In this document: positions 1-8,218 of the stretch, one piece after another | Position numbering within the stretch: position 1 is the first letter of the stretch | Layout of the letters: each line of letters begins with the position of its first letter | NCBI RefSeq assembly: GCF_002257645.1 | Contig: NZ_NQMO01000015.1 | Location: 62,001-126,000 of the forward strand | Source of the DNA: Paenibacillus sp. XY044 | Lineage (GTDB): Bacteria; Bacillota; Bacilli; Paenibacillales; Paenibacillaceae | Direction: 5' to 3' | Length of the DNA stretch: 64,000 nt | Made by a program: the position numbers and the translations under genes | Notes under the pieces: model-generated | Databases searched by the model: none | The model's input: the letters and a program-made list of their open reading frames with translations, nothing else | Told to the model about the DNA's origin: nothing

Positions 1-254
1 ACACCGATTCTTATCTTTTGTCTCATTGAGGCTACCTACCTTTTTGGAGTATGTTTTTAAACTTACGTTATTGTGTCACGGAAGAGGTGAACTTATGCAG
101 ATGGGGAGATCGGAAGCTTTTTAACGGTTTTACGGGCATATTCGTTTTTGTCCACGACATATATATCGAAAAGAGCAGGAAACAAAGAACTTTGGCGTGC
201 AGGCCTATTGCTTGTCGATTAAGGTCATCGGAAACCGATGGGGGAGTGTGTCGA

Positions 255-509
255 ATGGGAAAAATTCATTTGAAGTCGTCCGTAAAGGGCGCAGTGATGG
301 GGGCTTCGATGACAGGAGGGTGGCTGCTGGCCGATCTGCTGCTGCCGGAGCCGTGGGGTGACGTGGTCTTATTTGGTGCGATGGCGGTTTTGAATATAGG
401 CATCGGCTGGAAAATCGGCAAAATGTTCGATCAGCGCGAAGCGCAGGAAGCCGGCGCCCGTGGCGAAATGGCTCAGGCTAAGAGAACGGCCGGCCTCGAG
501 TCTCAATAA
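255..509 (+). CDS. small two-segment membrane protein, hypothetical
   Basis: An 84-residue protein of unknown function. Two hydrophobic stretches are visible, near residues 10-30 (around GAVMGASMTGGWLLADLLL) and 36-52 (VVLFGAMAVLNIGIGW), followed by a charged, Glu/Ala-rich tail, so it is probably a small integral membrane protein with a cytoplasmic C-terminus. I chose the ATG at 255 because a GGGGGAG ribosome site lies about eight bases upstream. The frame stays open back to 51, but that extension reads as non-coding. A terminator follows at 599-638, so it is probably a single-gene unit. I do not recognise the family. Confidence 0.6.
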   Translation: MGKIHLKSSVKGAVMGASMTGGWLLADLLLPEPWGDVVLFGAMAVLNIGIGWKIGKMFDQREAQEAGARGEMAQAKRTAGLESQ

Positions 510-598
510 ACAGAATGAATGAGTAAGAAGCGATTTCTCAATACCGATGAAGATTAACGAATGGGTATGTTAGCAATCGAAGAGTCGGTCCTAAAGGT

Positions 599-638
599 CG
601 GTGAAAATCAATCATGTGATTTTCACCGTTTTTTTTCG
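599..638 (+). terminator. intrinsic terminator after the small membrane gene
   Basis: Perfect stem GGTGAAAATCA / TGATTTTCACC around a short ATCATG-type loop, followed by a run of eight T residues. It separates the small membrane gene from acpS. Confidence 0.85.
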
Positions 639-757
639 TTCGGCATCGATCCATGCGGAATTCCTGGTGAAAGATGCCTTTTCACAAGCTGCTCGTTTTT
701 GGGACGTGCACCTGCTACAATAGGACTTGTATGTCATGGAAGGGAAGGTGCGGGGCA

Positions 758-1153
758 TTGATTTACGGAATCGGACACGATGTGCTGGAAATCAAGCGGG
801 TTGGGCTGCTTCTCGGCAGCCGTCAGGGCTTCCGTTTTATGGAGCGGGTGCTGACCGCCCGGGAGAGGGAAGAGGCCAAGAGACGGGGAGGCAATCTGAC
901 CGAGTTCGTCGCCGGGCGCTTTGCCGCAAAGGAAGCCATCTCCAAGGCTTTTGGCTGCGGCATCGGCGGGAAAATCGGCTTTGTGGACATGGAAGTGCTG
1001 CCCGATGAGAACGGCAAACCCGTTGTAGTGCTGGACGCGGAGGCTTGGGAACGCCTCGAGCTGCCGGGTGAGCCGGAATATGTGATTCATCTGTCCATCT
1101 CCCACCAGACCGAGCTGGCTTCCGCCTTCGCCATTGTAGAGAAGCGGGAATAG
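758..1153 (+). CDS. acpS: holo-[acyl-carrier-protein] synthase
   Basis: Transfers 4'-phosphopantetheine from CoA to the conserved serine of acyl carrier protein, activating it for fatty acid synthesis in the cytoplasm. The 131-residue length fits AcpS. The N-terminal IYGIGHDVLEI carries the Mg-binding Asp, and EFVAGRFAAKEAISKAFG is the family signature with its catalytic Glu and Lys. A late SISHQ-like motif is also present. The start is a TTG at 758, with an AGGGAAGGTG ribosome site about eight bases upstream. The frame is open further upstream, but that part reads as non-coding. mutY follows after 45 bases on the same strand and may be co-transcribed. Confidence 0.92.
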   Translation: MIYGIGHDVLEIKRVGLLLGSRQGFRFMERVLTAREREEAKRRGGNLTEFVAGRFAAKEAISKAFGCGIGGKIGFVDMEVLPDENGKPVVVLDAEAWERLELPGEPEYVIHLSISHQTELASAFAIVEKRE

Positions 1154-1198
1154 GGGCCGGCTCATGAACAAGCTAGCCAGAAAGGTATGAAGGACCTC

Positions 1199-2368
1199 AT
1201 GAGCAGTTCGATAAGTTCAATGGAGCAAAAACGTCATTTCAGCATCAACCTGCTGGAATGGTACGAAAAGCATAAACGGGATTTGCCGTGGCGACGCCAC
1301 CGGAATCCCTATTATATTTGGGTGTCGGAAATCATGCTGCAGCAAACGCGGGTGGACACGGTTATTCCGTTCTTCAACCGGTTTATCGAGCGGTTTCCGA
1401 CCGTGGAAGACCTGGCCGACGCCCCAGAGCAGGATGTGCTCAAATGCTGGGAAGGCCTCGGGTATTACTCCCGGGCGCGCAACTTGCAGGCGGCAGCCAA
1501 ACAGGTGAAGGAGCTGCACGGCGGTATGGTACCGGACGATAAGGCGTCCGTGTTCGCGCTGAAGGGGGTCGGCCCGTATACGGCGGGCGCGATTCTGAGC
1601 ATCGCCTTCAACAAGCCGGAGCCGGCCGTTGACGGCAATGTCATGCGGGTGCTGTCGAGATATTTCCTGATCGAGGAAGATATCATGAAGGGAAGCACCC
1701 GCGCCTTTATGGAGAGCCTGGTTGTGGAGCTGATCCCGGACGGCCGGGCGTCGGACTTCAACCAGGCGCTCATGGAGCTGGGCGCCTTGGTGTGTACGCC
1801 CAAGTCGCCGCACTGCCTGACCTGTCCGGTGATGGAGCACTGCTCCGCCAGGCAGGAGGGCAAGGAGGAGCAGCTGCCGATCAAAACCAAGGCGAAGCCG
1901 CCGCGGCCCGAGTACCGGGTGGTGGCCCTCGTGGAGGGCCGGGGCGATCATATCGGCCGCGTCCTGATCCGCCAGCGCCCGCAGGAAGGGCTGCTTGCCC
2001 GCATGTGGGAGCTGCCGCATCTGCAGACGCCGGCAGTGCGCAGCGGGCGGATGCCGGACGAGCCGGCGATGGACATTCTCGCCGGGGCGCTGCTCGAGGA
2101 AGGCATCGCCACGCGGCCGATTGCGCATCTGACGGACGCGGAGCATACCTTCAGCCACATTCATTGGAACCTGCAGGTCTACCGCTGCCGCGAAGAAGAC
2201 CTGCCGCAGGCAGCCGAGCTGAAGGCGATATACGTCGCCGGGGACAGCGGCGAACCGTCCGGCCAGACGGTATACCGCTGGATTGATGAGCAGGATATGC
2301 AGCATTACGCCTTTCCTAATGTATTTCTGAAAATTTTACAGAACTATTTCAAACATTCATCCGATTAA
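1199..2368 (+). CDS. mutY: A/G-specific adenine DNA glycosylase
   Basis: Removes adenine mispaired with 8-oxoguanine or guanine in base-excision repair. The helix-hairpin-helix region is LKGVGPYTAGAILSIAF, followed by the catalytic Asp in PAVDGNVMRV. The [4Fe-4S] loop is clear as CTPKSPHCLTCPVMEHC (C-x6-C-x2-C-x5-C). The C-terminal third is the NUDIX-like domain that recognises 8-oxoguanine. Length of about 389 residues is normal. Possible starts are ATG 1187, whose ribosome site touches the codon, and ATG 1199, four bases after AAGGA. I prefer 1199. A strong terminator follows that also serves the convergent sodA. Confidence 0.95.
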   Translation: MSSSISSMEQKRHFSINLLEWYEKHKRDLPWRRHRNPYYIWVSEIMLQQTRVDTVIPFFNRFIERFPTVEDLADAPEQDVLKCWEGLGYYSRARNLQAAAKQVKELHGGMVPDDKASVFALKGVGPYTAGAILSIAFNKPEPAVDGNVMRVLSRYFLIEEDIMKGSTRAFMESLVVELIPDGRASDFNQALMELGALVCTPKSPHCLTCPVMEHCSARQEGKEEQLPIKTKAKPPRPEYRVVALVEGRGDHIGRVLIRQRPQEGLLARMWELPHLQTPAVRSGRMPDEPAMDILAGALLEEGIATRPIAHLTDAEHTFSHIHWNLQVYRCREEDLPQAAELKAIYVAGDSGEPSGQTVYRWIDEQDMQHYAFPNVFLKILQNYFKHSSD

Positions 2369-2435
2369 TCGTTTAAGACGTTACTAAGAACATGTTTGCC
2401 TGCGGCCGCCGGGATTCATCCGGCGGAGACAAGCA

Positions 2436-2489
2436 AAAGGGGCTGCCCTCAAGAAACTGCGGATGCAGTTCTTGGGGGCAGCCCCTTTA
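2436..2489. terminator. bidirectional terminator between mutY and sodA
   Basis: Long inverted repeat, with AAGGGGCTGCCC and GGGCAGCCCCTTT as outer arms and further pairing of CAAGAAACTGC with GCAGTTCTTG inside, around a four-base loop. T or A runs flank both sides, so it can end transcription from mutY and from the converging sodA. Confidence 0.88.
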
Positions 2490-2507
2490 TTTCCGGAAAG
2501 ATACAGC

Positions 2508-3125
2508 TTACGGCTGTACGATTTCCTGGTAACGTTTGCTGACAACATCCCAGTTCAGAACGTTCCAGAACGCTGCGATGTAGTCAGGGCGTTTGTTTTG
2601 GTATTTCAAGTAGTAAGCATGCTCCCAAACGTCCAGGCCGAGGATCGGCGTTTGGCCTTCCATCAGCGGGTTGTCTTGGTTAGGCGTGCTTGTTACGGCC
2701 AGTTTGCCGTTCTTGTCCACGACGAGCCATGCCCAGCCGCTGCCGAAACGGGTTGTAGCCGCTTTGGTGAAGTCTTCCTTGAATTTGTCCAAGCCGCCAA
2801 GCTCGCTGTCGATCGCTTGAGCCAGAAGGCCGTTTGGCTTGTCTCCGCCCTTAGGCGCGATGATTTCCCAGAACAGGGAGTGGTTCGCATGTCCGCCGCC
2901 GTTATTGCGAACGGCTGTACGGATGTTCTCAGGCACGCTGTCCAAGTTGGAGATCAGTTCTTCAAGGCTTTTGTTTTGCAGTTCAGGAGCATTTTCCAGA
3001 GCCGCGTTCAGGTTCGTTACATACGTGTTATGGTGACGGTCGTGATGGATTTCCATCGTTTGAGCGTCGATGTGCGGCTCGAGCGCATCATTCGGGTATG
3101 GAAGTGGTGGTAATTGAAATGCCAT
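2508..3125 (-). CDS. sodA: superoxide dismutase (Mn/Fe family)
   Basis: Dismutates superoxide to oxygen and hydrogen peroxide in the cytoplasm. The 205-residue sequence begins MAFQLPPLPYP as typical bacillary SodA does. Metal ligands are visible: the His in EIHHDRHHNTYV, the His in NHSLFW, and the Asp and His of DVWEHAYYLKY. The GGGHANHSLFW and DVWEHAYY motifs suggest the Mn-preferring type, though metal choice cannot be settled from sequence alone. An AGGAGG-type site lies just upstream of the ATG. It is monocistronic: a promoter and operator-like dyad precede it, and the shared mutY terminator follows. Confidence 0.95.
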   Translation of the reverse strand: MAFQLPPLPYPNDALEPHIDAQTMEIHHDRHHNTYVTNLNAALENAPELQNKSLEELISNLDSVPENIRTAVRNNGGGHANHSLFWEIIAPKGGDKPNGLLAQAIDSELGGLDKFKEDFTKAATTRFGSGWAWLVVDKNGKLAVTSTPNQDNPLMEGQTPILGLDVWEHAYYLKYQNKRPDYIAAFWNVLNWDVVSKRYQEIVQP

Positions 3126-3241
3126 GATAAATACCTCCTGTTAATGTTTTTTGGGTAGAATCAACGCAGGTGGTTGATTCATATGAATAAAGGAACACTT
3201 TTGTTGTCCAAAAGAGCCCTTTATCGGCATAAGTATGTAGC

Positions 3242-3258
3242 ATGGAATGTGATTCCAT
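3242..3258. promoter_or_regulatory. 17-bp palindromic operator candidate at sodA
   Basis: ATGGAAT-GTG-ATTCCAT is a perfect 7-bp dyad with a 3-base centre. It lies a few bases downstream of the predicted sodA -10, where a bound repressor would block initiation. The binding protein is unknown, and the sequence is not a textbook PerR or Fur box. Confidence 0.45.
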
Positions 3259-3262
3259 TTCT

Positions 3263-3291
3263 ATTAAACCGTATTTTTTCGATTAAATCAA
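3263..3291 (-). promoter_or_regulatory. sodA promoter
   Basis: On the minus strand: TTGATT (3286-3291), a 17-base spacer and TTTAAT (3263-3268). A 9-bp inverted repeat, GATTAAATC (3281-3289) with GATTTAATC (3311-3319), brackets the -35 region. Predicted from sequence only. Confidence 0.55.
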
Positions 3292-3546
3292 CATTTATGT
3301 TTACAAAGTCGATTTAATCCTGAGGAGGCCCTGTCAGCCGTATGGGGACGGATTTGCCAGCCGCATTTCAGCCGGAGGGAACTCACAAGTTTTCCGGTCA
3401 AGTTGAACGATTCTTTCATCCCGAGAAATTTTTTTGGGGGATTCCGTGAAGGCGCGCCGGCAGACGCCTTTGTTATCCTTTACCCAAATCACGAAGAATT
3501 ATGCCGTAGAATAAGCCCATTATATGGGAAATTTACAGATGATAGA

Positions 3547-3576
3547 ATGAAAACGCTTGCGTTGAAGCGCTTTCAA
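3547..3576. promoter_or_regulatory. two tandem cre-like sites
   Basis: ATGAAAACGCTTGCG (3547-3561) matches the CcpA cre consensus WTGNAANCGNWNNCW except at the last base. It is followed at once by TTGAAGCGCTTTCAA (3562-3576), which differs from the ideal TGAAAGCGCTTTCA by one missing base. They lie about 160 bases upstream of the GNAT gene in a 612-base gap. Apart from the sodA control region, the rest of this gap shows only a GGATTA/TAATCC hairpin (3664-3706). A 64-codon open frame at 3403-3597 has no ribosome site and I do not call it. Confidence 0.35.
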
Positions 3577-3737
3577 AAGAAAACGCGTGTTTTTTAAAGT
3601 AAACTATGGTTTAATGAATGATAAAGAAGGATTTTCACGGTTTTTGTCGTAATACTATACCTTGGATTAGAGGGTTTTTTTGTTTTCCCTAAAAGTCCCT
3701 TAATCCTATAAAGCTAACGAAAAGGGAGATTTAAAAC

Positions 3738-4163
3738 ATGCATGTTCGTTCCTTTCAGTTAAGTGATGCGACTCGTGTCAACGAGCTGCTGCAAATCGCG
3801 TTATCCGAAGAATGCTACGAGAATACGATCGAACCGTTCTCCAGGCAGCTCTACTGGGATTCCGACCTGATTATGGTTGCAGAAGAGAATGAGCAGATCG
3901 TCGGTGCCCTGATCGGCACGATCGAGCATAACCACGGCTTCTACTATCGTATCGCCATCCATCCGGATTATCGCCGCAAGGGAGTGGGCAAGGCGCTGGT
4001 CACCATGATGGAAGGCCGGTTCCAACAGCGTAAAGTCAGCGGAATTATGATTGCAGGAGACGAGCATAACAAGGCCGCCATGCCTCTGTACGAGGCAATG
4101 GGCTACGGGGCCAACAAGGTGCTGCAGGCGTTCCAGAAACTCAGCATTGTCGCGCCACAATAG
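3738..4163 (+). CDS. GNAT family N-acetyltransferase
   Basis: A 141-residue single-domain acetyltransferase that should move an acetyl group from acetyl-CoA to an unidentified amine. The acetyl-CoA-binding motif A is visible as IAIHPDYRRKGVGKALV (R/Q-x-x-G-x-G/A core RRKGVG). It is followed by a motif B region ending in PLYEAMGYG, typical of RimI-like members. A GGGAG site precedes the ATG by about nine bases. It stands alone, with a terminator-like stem at 4236-4279 before lepB. The substrate cannot be deduced. Confidence 0.8.
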   Translation: MHVRSFQLSDATRVNELLQIALSEECYENTIEPFSRQLYWDSDLIMVAEENEQIVGALIGTIEHNHGFYYRIAIHPDYRRKGVGKALVTMMEGRFQQRKVSGIMIAGDEHNKAAMPLYEAMGYGANKVLQAFQKLSIVAPQ

Positions 4164-4235
4164 AGAGAACGACCCTTTGGTATTATGGAGAAAACTTACA
4201 TCCATATCGTTAATAAGCAATATTTACTATACTTG

Positions 4236-4279
4236 AGCATATCTTCGCGGCGTTGCAAAAGGCCCGAAGATATGCTTTT
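4236..4279 (+). terminator. intrinsic terminator between GNAT gene and lepB
   Basis: AGCATATCTTCG (4236-4247) pairs perfectly with CGAAGATATGCT (4265-4276), followed by a short T run. The 12-bp stem is strong; the T tract is short. Confidence 0.65.
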
Positions 4280-4318
4280 CTGTATATATGGGAATTTGTC
4301 ATAAAAATGAGGTGTAGC

Positions 4319-4924
4319 ATGAATCAAGTCGATCAGCGGGAACAAGGCCGCCCCGAGCCGATCCCGGTTCCGACGCCCGGAGAACAACCAGGCAAGCGCG
4401 GTTGGCTGTCCGAATTTTGGGATTGGGCCAAAACACTGGTTATCGCATTTGTCATTATGATGCTGCTGAATTTATTCGTTTTTAATCTATCCATGGTCCG
4501 CGGGCAGTCGATGCAGCCGACGCTGGTGGAGCAGGAACGGCTGTTTGTCGATAAGATCGTATATGATTTTACCGCACCGAAGCACGGCGAGGTCGTCGTC
4601 CTTCGCGACCCGAGCAACGGTCCGGAGAAAAAGGAATTCCTGGTCAAGCGGATCATTGGCGTACCGGGTGACACCGTGGAAGTGAAAAGCCACAAGCTGT
4701 ACGTAAACGGTAAGGAGCAGAGCGAGCCTTACACCGAGGTTGAAATCCAGGATCCGGATTTCGGCCCGTTGAAGCTGGACAAGGATCACTATTTTGTGAT
4801 GGGGGATAACCGGCATGCCGGCGCAAGCCGGGACAGCCGCTCCTTCGGCAGTGTGGAATCTAGCGCCATCGTGGGGCGGGCAGAGTTTATTTTCTGGCCG
4901 TTGTCCAAAGCGAGATCACTGTAG
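4319..4924 (+). CDS. lepB: signal peptidase I
   Basis: Membrane-bound serine protease that removes signal peptides from exported proteins. The 201-residue protein has a proline-rich cytoplasmic head, one membrane anchor (TLVIAFVIMMLLNLFVFNL) and then the catalytic Ser64 in RGQSMQP. The general-base Lys110 is in FLVKRIIGVPGD, and a later box reads MGDNR..SRDSR. This is the compact Gram-positive SipS type. I chose the ATG at 4319 because GAGGTG lies upstream. The frame is open to 4253 but passes through the terminator stem. The QueG-Ogt gene follows after 44 bases. Confidence 0.93.
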   Translation: MNQVDQREQGRPEPIPVPTPGEQPGKRGWLSEFWDWAKTLVIAFVIMMLLNLFVFNLSMVRGQSMQPTLVEQERLFVDKIVYDFTAPKHGEVVVLRDPSNGPEKKEFLVKRIIGVPGDTVEVKSHKLYVNGKEQSEPYTEVEIQDPDFGPLKLDKDHYFVMGDNRHAGASRDSRSFGSVESSAIVGRAEFIFWPLSKARSL

Positions 4925-4968
4925 GCATTATGGAACGACTCTTATCGGAAAGGAGGCCGCAAGGAGTA

Positions 4969-6747
4969 ATGACATTAGGCAAACAACAGGCTGCGTACGC
5001 TCCTTCGGCTTCGCCGTGGGAGCAGCTGAAGCAGGACATTAAAGAGGCGGCGGCCGGGTTTGGCATTGACGATATCGGCTTTGCTTCCGCCGACCCGTTT
5101 GTTTCCCTGAAATCGATTCTCGAGAATCACCGCAAGCTCGGTTACGAATCCGGCTTTGAAGAGCCGGATCTGGACAAACGCGTCACCCCGGCCCTCCCCG
5201 ATGCACAGCCCGCCTCCCTCATTGCCATCGCCGTAGCCTATCCTTCCAAAATGGAACACAAGCCGAAGCAGGTGCCTGGACAATACCGGGGGATCCTCGC
5301 CCGTTCCGCGTGGGGACGGGATTATCATCAGGTGCTGCGTGATGCGATGGGCAAGCTCGAGGCGTTTATCCGGGAGCGGGTGCCGGATGCCGTGCTGGAG
5401 AGCATGGTGGATACCGGGGCCTTGGTGGACCGGGCGGTTTCGGAGCGGGCCGGCATCGGCTTCAGCGCGAAGAATTGCTGCATTATTTCGCCTAAATGGG
5501 GTTCATGGATCTATCTCGGGGAAATGGTGACCAACATTCCGTTTCCGCCGGATACGCCCGTTACGGAGGACTGCGGTGACTGCACGTTGTGCATCGACGC
5601 TTGTCCGACGGGGGCGCTGGTCGGACCCGGTCAGCTTAATGCGCAGCGGTGCATTTCCTTTTTGACCCAGACGAAAGGGTTCCTGGAGGACGAGGTGATG
5701 CGCAAGATCGGCAACCGTCTGTATGGATGCGATACTTGCCAGGTCATCTGCCCGAAAAACAAGGGGAAGAACTGGACGCATCATGAGTATCTGCTGCCGG
5801 AGCCCGAGAAGGACAAGCCGCTGCTGCTGCCTATTTTGGATTTAAGCAATAAGGAGTTCAAGGAGAAGTTTGGGGAAAGCGCCGCCGCCTGGCGCGGCCG
5901 CAAGCCGATTCAGCGCAATGCGGTGATCGCGCTTGGCAACTTTAAGGATAAATCGGCGGTGCCCCGTCTCGGCAGGGTGCTGCTGGAAGACCCAAGACCG
6001 GAACTGCGGGGTGCCGCAGCTTGGTCTTTGGGCCGTATAGGAGGGGAAGAAGCTTTGAATTGGCTGAATAAAGGTCTGGCTTCAGAACAGGACGAAAAGG
6101 TGAGAGACATGATGAACGAAGCGCAGGAAAAGCTTCAGCCGGCAGAAAGCGGTCAAACCGCGGATGTCGAGATGGCTGCGGAGGACTTTTCTCCCGGATT
6201 GGGAGGAGAGAAGGAAACGGTCTATTATTCGGAGATGATATCCCCGATCGGCCCGCTGACGCTGTGCGCAACGGAGAAGGGGCTGTGCCTGATCGAGTTC
6301 GGGCCGTTTAACGTCAAGGAGGCGGTTCTCCAGAAATGGTCCCGCACTTGGTGCGGCGGCGGTGATTTCGTACAGGATGACGAGCGTCTGGAAGAGGTGA
6401 AACGCCAGCTGGGCGAATACTTTGCCGGGGAACGCAAGACGTTCGACGTGCCGCTGGATATGCGGGGTACGCCGTTTCAGCTTCAGGTTTGGAGCTCGCT
6501 AGCCGATATTCCTTATGGAGAGATCCGATCCTACGCAGACATCGCGAATGCGATTGGCAGACCGAAGGCCGTCCGGGCCGTCGGCGGAGCCAACAACAAA
6601 AACCCCGTACCGCTGATCGTCCCTTGTCACCGGGTGATCGGCGCTGACGGCAGTCTCGTAGGCTATGGCGGAGGGATGGAGATCAAGCGCCATCTCTTGA
6701 CCCTGGAGAACTCCCTGCCCGAAAGAAAAGGATGGGCCGATAAGTAA
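4969..6747 (+). CDS. queG-ogt: fusion: epoxyqueuosine reductase QueG + O6-alkylguanine-DNA alkyltransferase
   Basis: One 592-residue frame carries two complete enzymes. Residues 1 to about 393 are QueG, which reduces epoxyqueuosine to queuosine in tRNA. It shows two ferredoxin-type cysteine clusters (CGDCTLCIDACPTGAL near residue 202 and CDTCQVICPKN near 254) and a C-terminal HEAT-like repeat region. After a linker of about 20 residues, residues 415-592 form an alkyltransferase with PCHRV around the acceptor Cys553 and the preceding YGEIRSYADIA helix. No stop codon separates them. The linker passes a GGGAGGAG ribosome-site-like stretch but no start codon at the right distance, so independent translation of the second half looks unlikely. 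The ATG at 4969 follows AAGGAG; ATG 4930 is an alternative. Confidence 0.88.
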   Translation: MTLGKQQAAYAPSASPWEQLKQDIKEAAAGFGIDDIGFASADPFVSLKSILENHRKLGYESGFEEPDLDKRVTPALPDAQPASLIAIAVAYPSKMEHKPKQVPGQYRGILARSAWGRDYHQVLRDAMGKLEAFIRERVPDAVLESMVDTGALVDRAVSERAGIGFSAKNCCIISPKWGSWIYLGEMVTNIPFPPDTPVTEDCGDCTLCIDACPTGALVGPGQLNAQRCISFLTQTKGFLEDEVMRKIGNRLYGCDTCQVICPKNKGKNWTHHEYLLPEPEKDKPLLLPILDLSNKEFKEKFGESAAAWRGRKPIQRNAVIALGNFKDKSAVPRLGRVLLEDPRPELRGAAAWSLGRIGGEEALNWLNKGLASEQDEKVRDMMNEAQEKLQPAESGQTADVEMAAEDFSPGLGGEKETVYYSEMISPIGPLTLCATEKGLCLIEFGPFNVKEAVLQKWSRTWCGGGDFVQDDERLEEVKRQLGEYFAGERKTFDVPLDMRGTPFQLQVWSSLADIPYGEIRSYADIANAIGRPKAVRAVGGANNKNPVPLIVPCHRVIGADGSLVGYGGGMEIKRHLLTLENSLPERKGWADK

Positions 6748-6765
6748 CCAATCGGGGGAACGTTC

Positions 6766-7800
6766 ATGAGGTATGTAGGCATTGAAAGTGTGGAGCCCGG
6801 TCAATTTTTGGGGAAAACCATTTATTCCGGGAATGGGACGGTGCTGCTGTCGTCGGGAGTCCAGCTTACCGTATATATGATCAGTACGCTGAACCGCATC
6901 GGGGTCACGATGCTCTATATTCAGGATCCGCTGTATGCGGACGTGGAGACGGAGGACATGCTCAGCGAGGCAACGAAACAGGGGCTGATTCAGGAAATGA
7001 GCGACGCCTTTGAGGCGGTGAGGTCGGGGAAAGAATGGAACACTCAACTGATCGGCGCCAGTGTGGATCATCTCCTGGAGGACGTGATGAACAACAAGGA
7101 GCTGCTCGTGCAGCTCACGGACGTCCGTACCGCAGACAACAGCCAGTATGTACACGCGATGAATGTATGCCTATTGTCCACGGTGATGGGCGTCAATATG
7201 GGCCTGAATTATCAGCAGGTCAAAGAACTCGCTACAGGCGCCCTGCTGCATGATATCGGCAAGAATGGCATGCAGGAGGGAGACGAGCTGTTCCCGGATT
7301 CCAAGACCCATCATACCTGGCGCGGATTCGAGAAGCTTAAGAACAAGAGGGAGTTCGGCCTGCTGATCGCTCACGTTGCCCTTCAGCATCACGAACGGAT
7401 GGACGGCCTAGGCCTTCCCCGTGGATTGACGGGAGACGAGATTCATTTATATGCCAAAATTGTCGCTGCCGCCGACACCTACGACCGGATGATTCATCCG
7501 CTGAAGCCTTCGAGCCGGAGGCTAATGCCGCATGAAGCCTGTGAGCAAATGATGGCCATGTCGGAGAAGCAGCTCGACCATGGCGTGCTGGTACAGTTTA
7601 CGAGGATGGTGTCGATCTATCCGAACGGAACGGCCGTCAGGCTGTCGAGCAAGGAGACGGGGCTTGTCGTTCGTCAGCACCGGGGGCTGCCCGGGCGTCC
7701 GGTCGTCCGGATCGTGCGCGGCGAAGCGGGTCATTTGGATATTAAAGAGCTTGATTTGGCGCAGGAAACGACCGTATTTATCGAGGCTGTATTGGCCTAG
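6766..7800 (+). CDS. HD-GYP domain phosphodiesterase-like protein
   Basis: A 344-residue cytoplasmic protein with an HD-GYP domain, the family that hydrolyses cyclic di-GMP. Metal-binding motifs are visible: LLHDIGK (about residue 160), then HHTWRG and later HHERMDGLGLP. The signature Tyr of GYP is Leu here, a substitution seen in some members that may affect activity. The N-terminal 100 residues resemble the segment that precedes HD-GYP domains in many Bacillales proteins, and the C-terminal 60 residues form a small beta-rich tail. It starts 18 bases after queG-ogt with GGGGG ahead, so it may share that transcript. Confidence 0.85.
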   Translation: MRYVGIESVEPGQFLGKTIYSGNGTVLLSSGVQLTVYMISTLNRIGVTMLYIQDPLYADVETEDMLSEATKQGLIQEMSDAFEAVRSGKEWNTQLIGASVDHLLEDVMNNKELLVQLTDVRTADNSQYVHAMNVCLLSTVMGVNMGLNYQQVKELATGALLHDIGKNGMQEGDELFPDSKTHHTWRGFEKLKNKREFGLLIAHVALQHHERMDGLGLPRGLTGDEIHLYAKIVAAADTYDRMIHPLKPSSRRLMPHEACEQMMAMSEKQLDHGVLVQFTRMVSIYPNGTAVRLSSKETGLVVRQHRGLPGRPVVRIVRGEAGHLDIKELDLAQETTVFIEAVLA

Positions 7801-7807
7801 AATTCAT

Positions 7808-7836
7808 TTGCGAGCCGCATTTGGACATGCTATGAT
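7808..7836 (+). promoter_or_regulatory. promoter of the YneF-type gene
   Basis: TTGCGA (7808-7813), exactly 17 bases, then TATGAT (7831-7836): a good sigma-A-type pair about 60 bases before the start codon at 7896. Confidence 0.6.
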
Positions 7837-7895
7837 AGGTTCGTGCTGCTCAGGCATGCGCAAGGAATGTATTTATACTATAGGGGTGGCGGAAC

Positions 7896-8162
7896 ATGCA
7901 ATATGTAATTCCAATTATTACGCTGATCGTCGGCCTGGTCGGCGGGTTTTTCATCGGCGTGTTTTATCTGCGCAAGCAAATGGAAAAAATGCAGAATGAC
8001 CCGCAAATGCTTCAGAAGATGGCCAAGCAGATGGGTTACAACTTGAACGGACGCCAGATGCAGAAGGCGCAGCAGATGATGAAGAATCAGCAGTTTTCCG
8101 GCAAGAAGGGCCCGGCTCAAGGTCAAGGTCAAGGTCAAGGTCAAGGCCGTAAGAAGAAATAA
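7896..8162 (+). CDS. YneF family (UPF0154) small membrane protein
   Basis: An 88-residue protein with one N-terminal membrane segment (IPIITLIVGLVGGFFIGVFYL) and a short basic, Met/Gln-rich cytoplasmic part (MQNDPQMLQKMAKQMG). That layout and the PQMLQKMAKQMG stretch match the YneF/UPF0154 family, whose function is unknown. The C-terminus is unusual: a Gly-Gln run encoded by a perfect hexanucleotide repeat (positions 8118-8147), then a basic RKKK end. GGGGTGG precedes the start. folE follows after 56 bases. Confidence 0.85.
   Translation: MQYVIPIITLIVGLVGGFFIGVFYLRKQMEKMQNDPQMLQKMAKQMGYNLNGRQMQKAQQMMKNQQFSGKKGPAQGQGQGQGQGRKKK
8118..8147 (+). repeat. GGTCAA hexanucleotide tandem repeat in the YneF-type gene
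   Basis: Roughly five tandem units of the hexamer (read as CAAGGT or GGTCAA) encode alternating Gln-Gly at the protein C-terminus. Six is a multiple of three, so gain or loss of units would keep the frame. Confidence 0.8.
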
Positions 8163-8218
8163 TCCCCTCGGCATAGAACGTCTACAGAGAAGCGGGGGTA
8201 GCGATAGGAGGAAGTGCT

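Noticed and set aside
51..254. N-terminal extension of the first small gene, and a 9-codon frame at 95 behind GAGGTG
   Set aside because: The extension lacks a ribosome site and reads as non-coding; the 9-codon frame is too short to support without conservation data.
3403..3597. 64-codon frame between sodA and the GNAT gene
   Set aside because: TTG start without a ribosome site; the frame runs through the cre-like sites and its sequence looks random.
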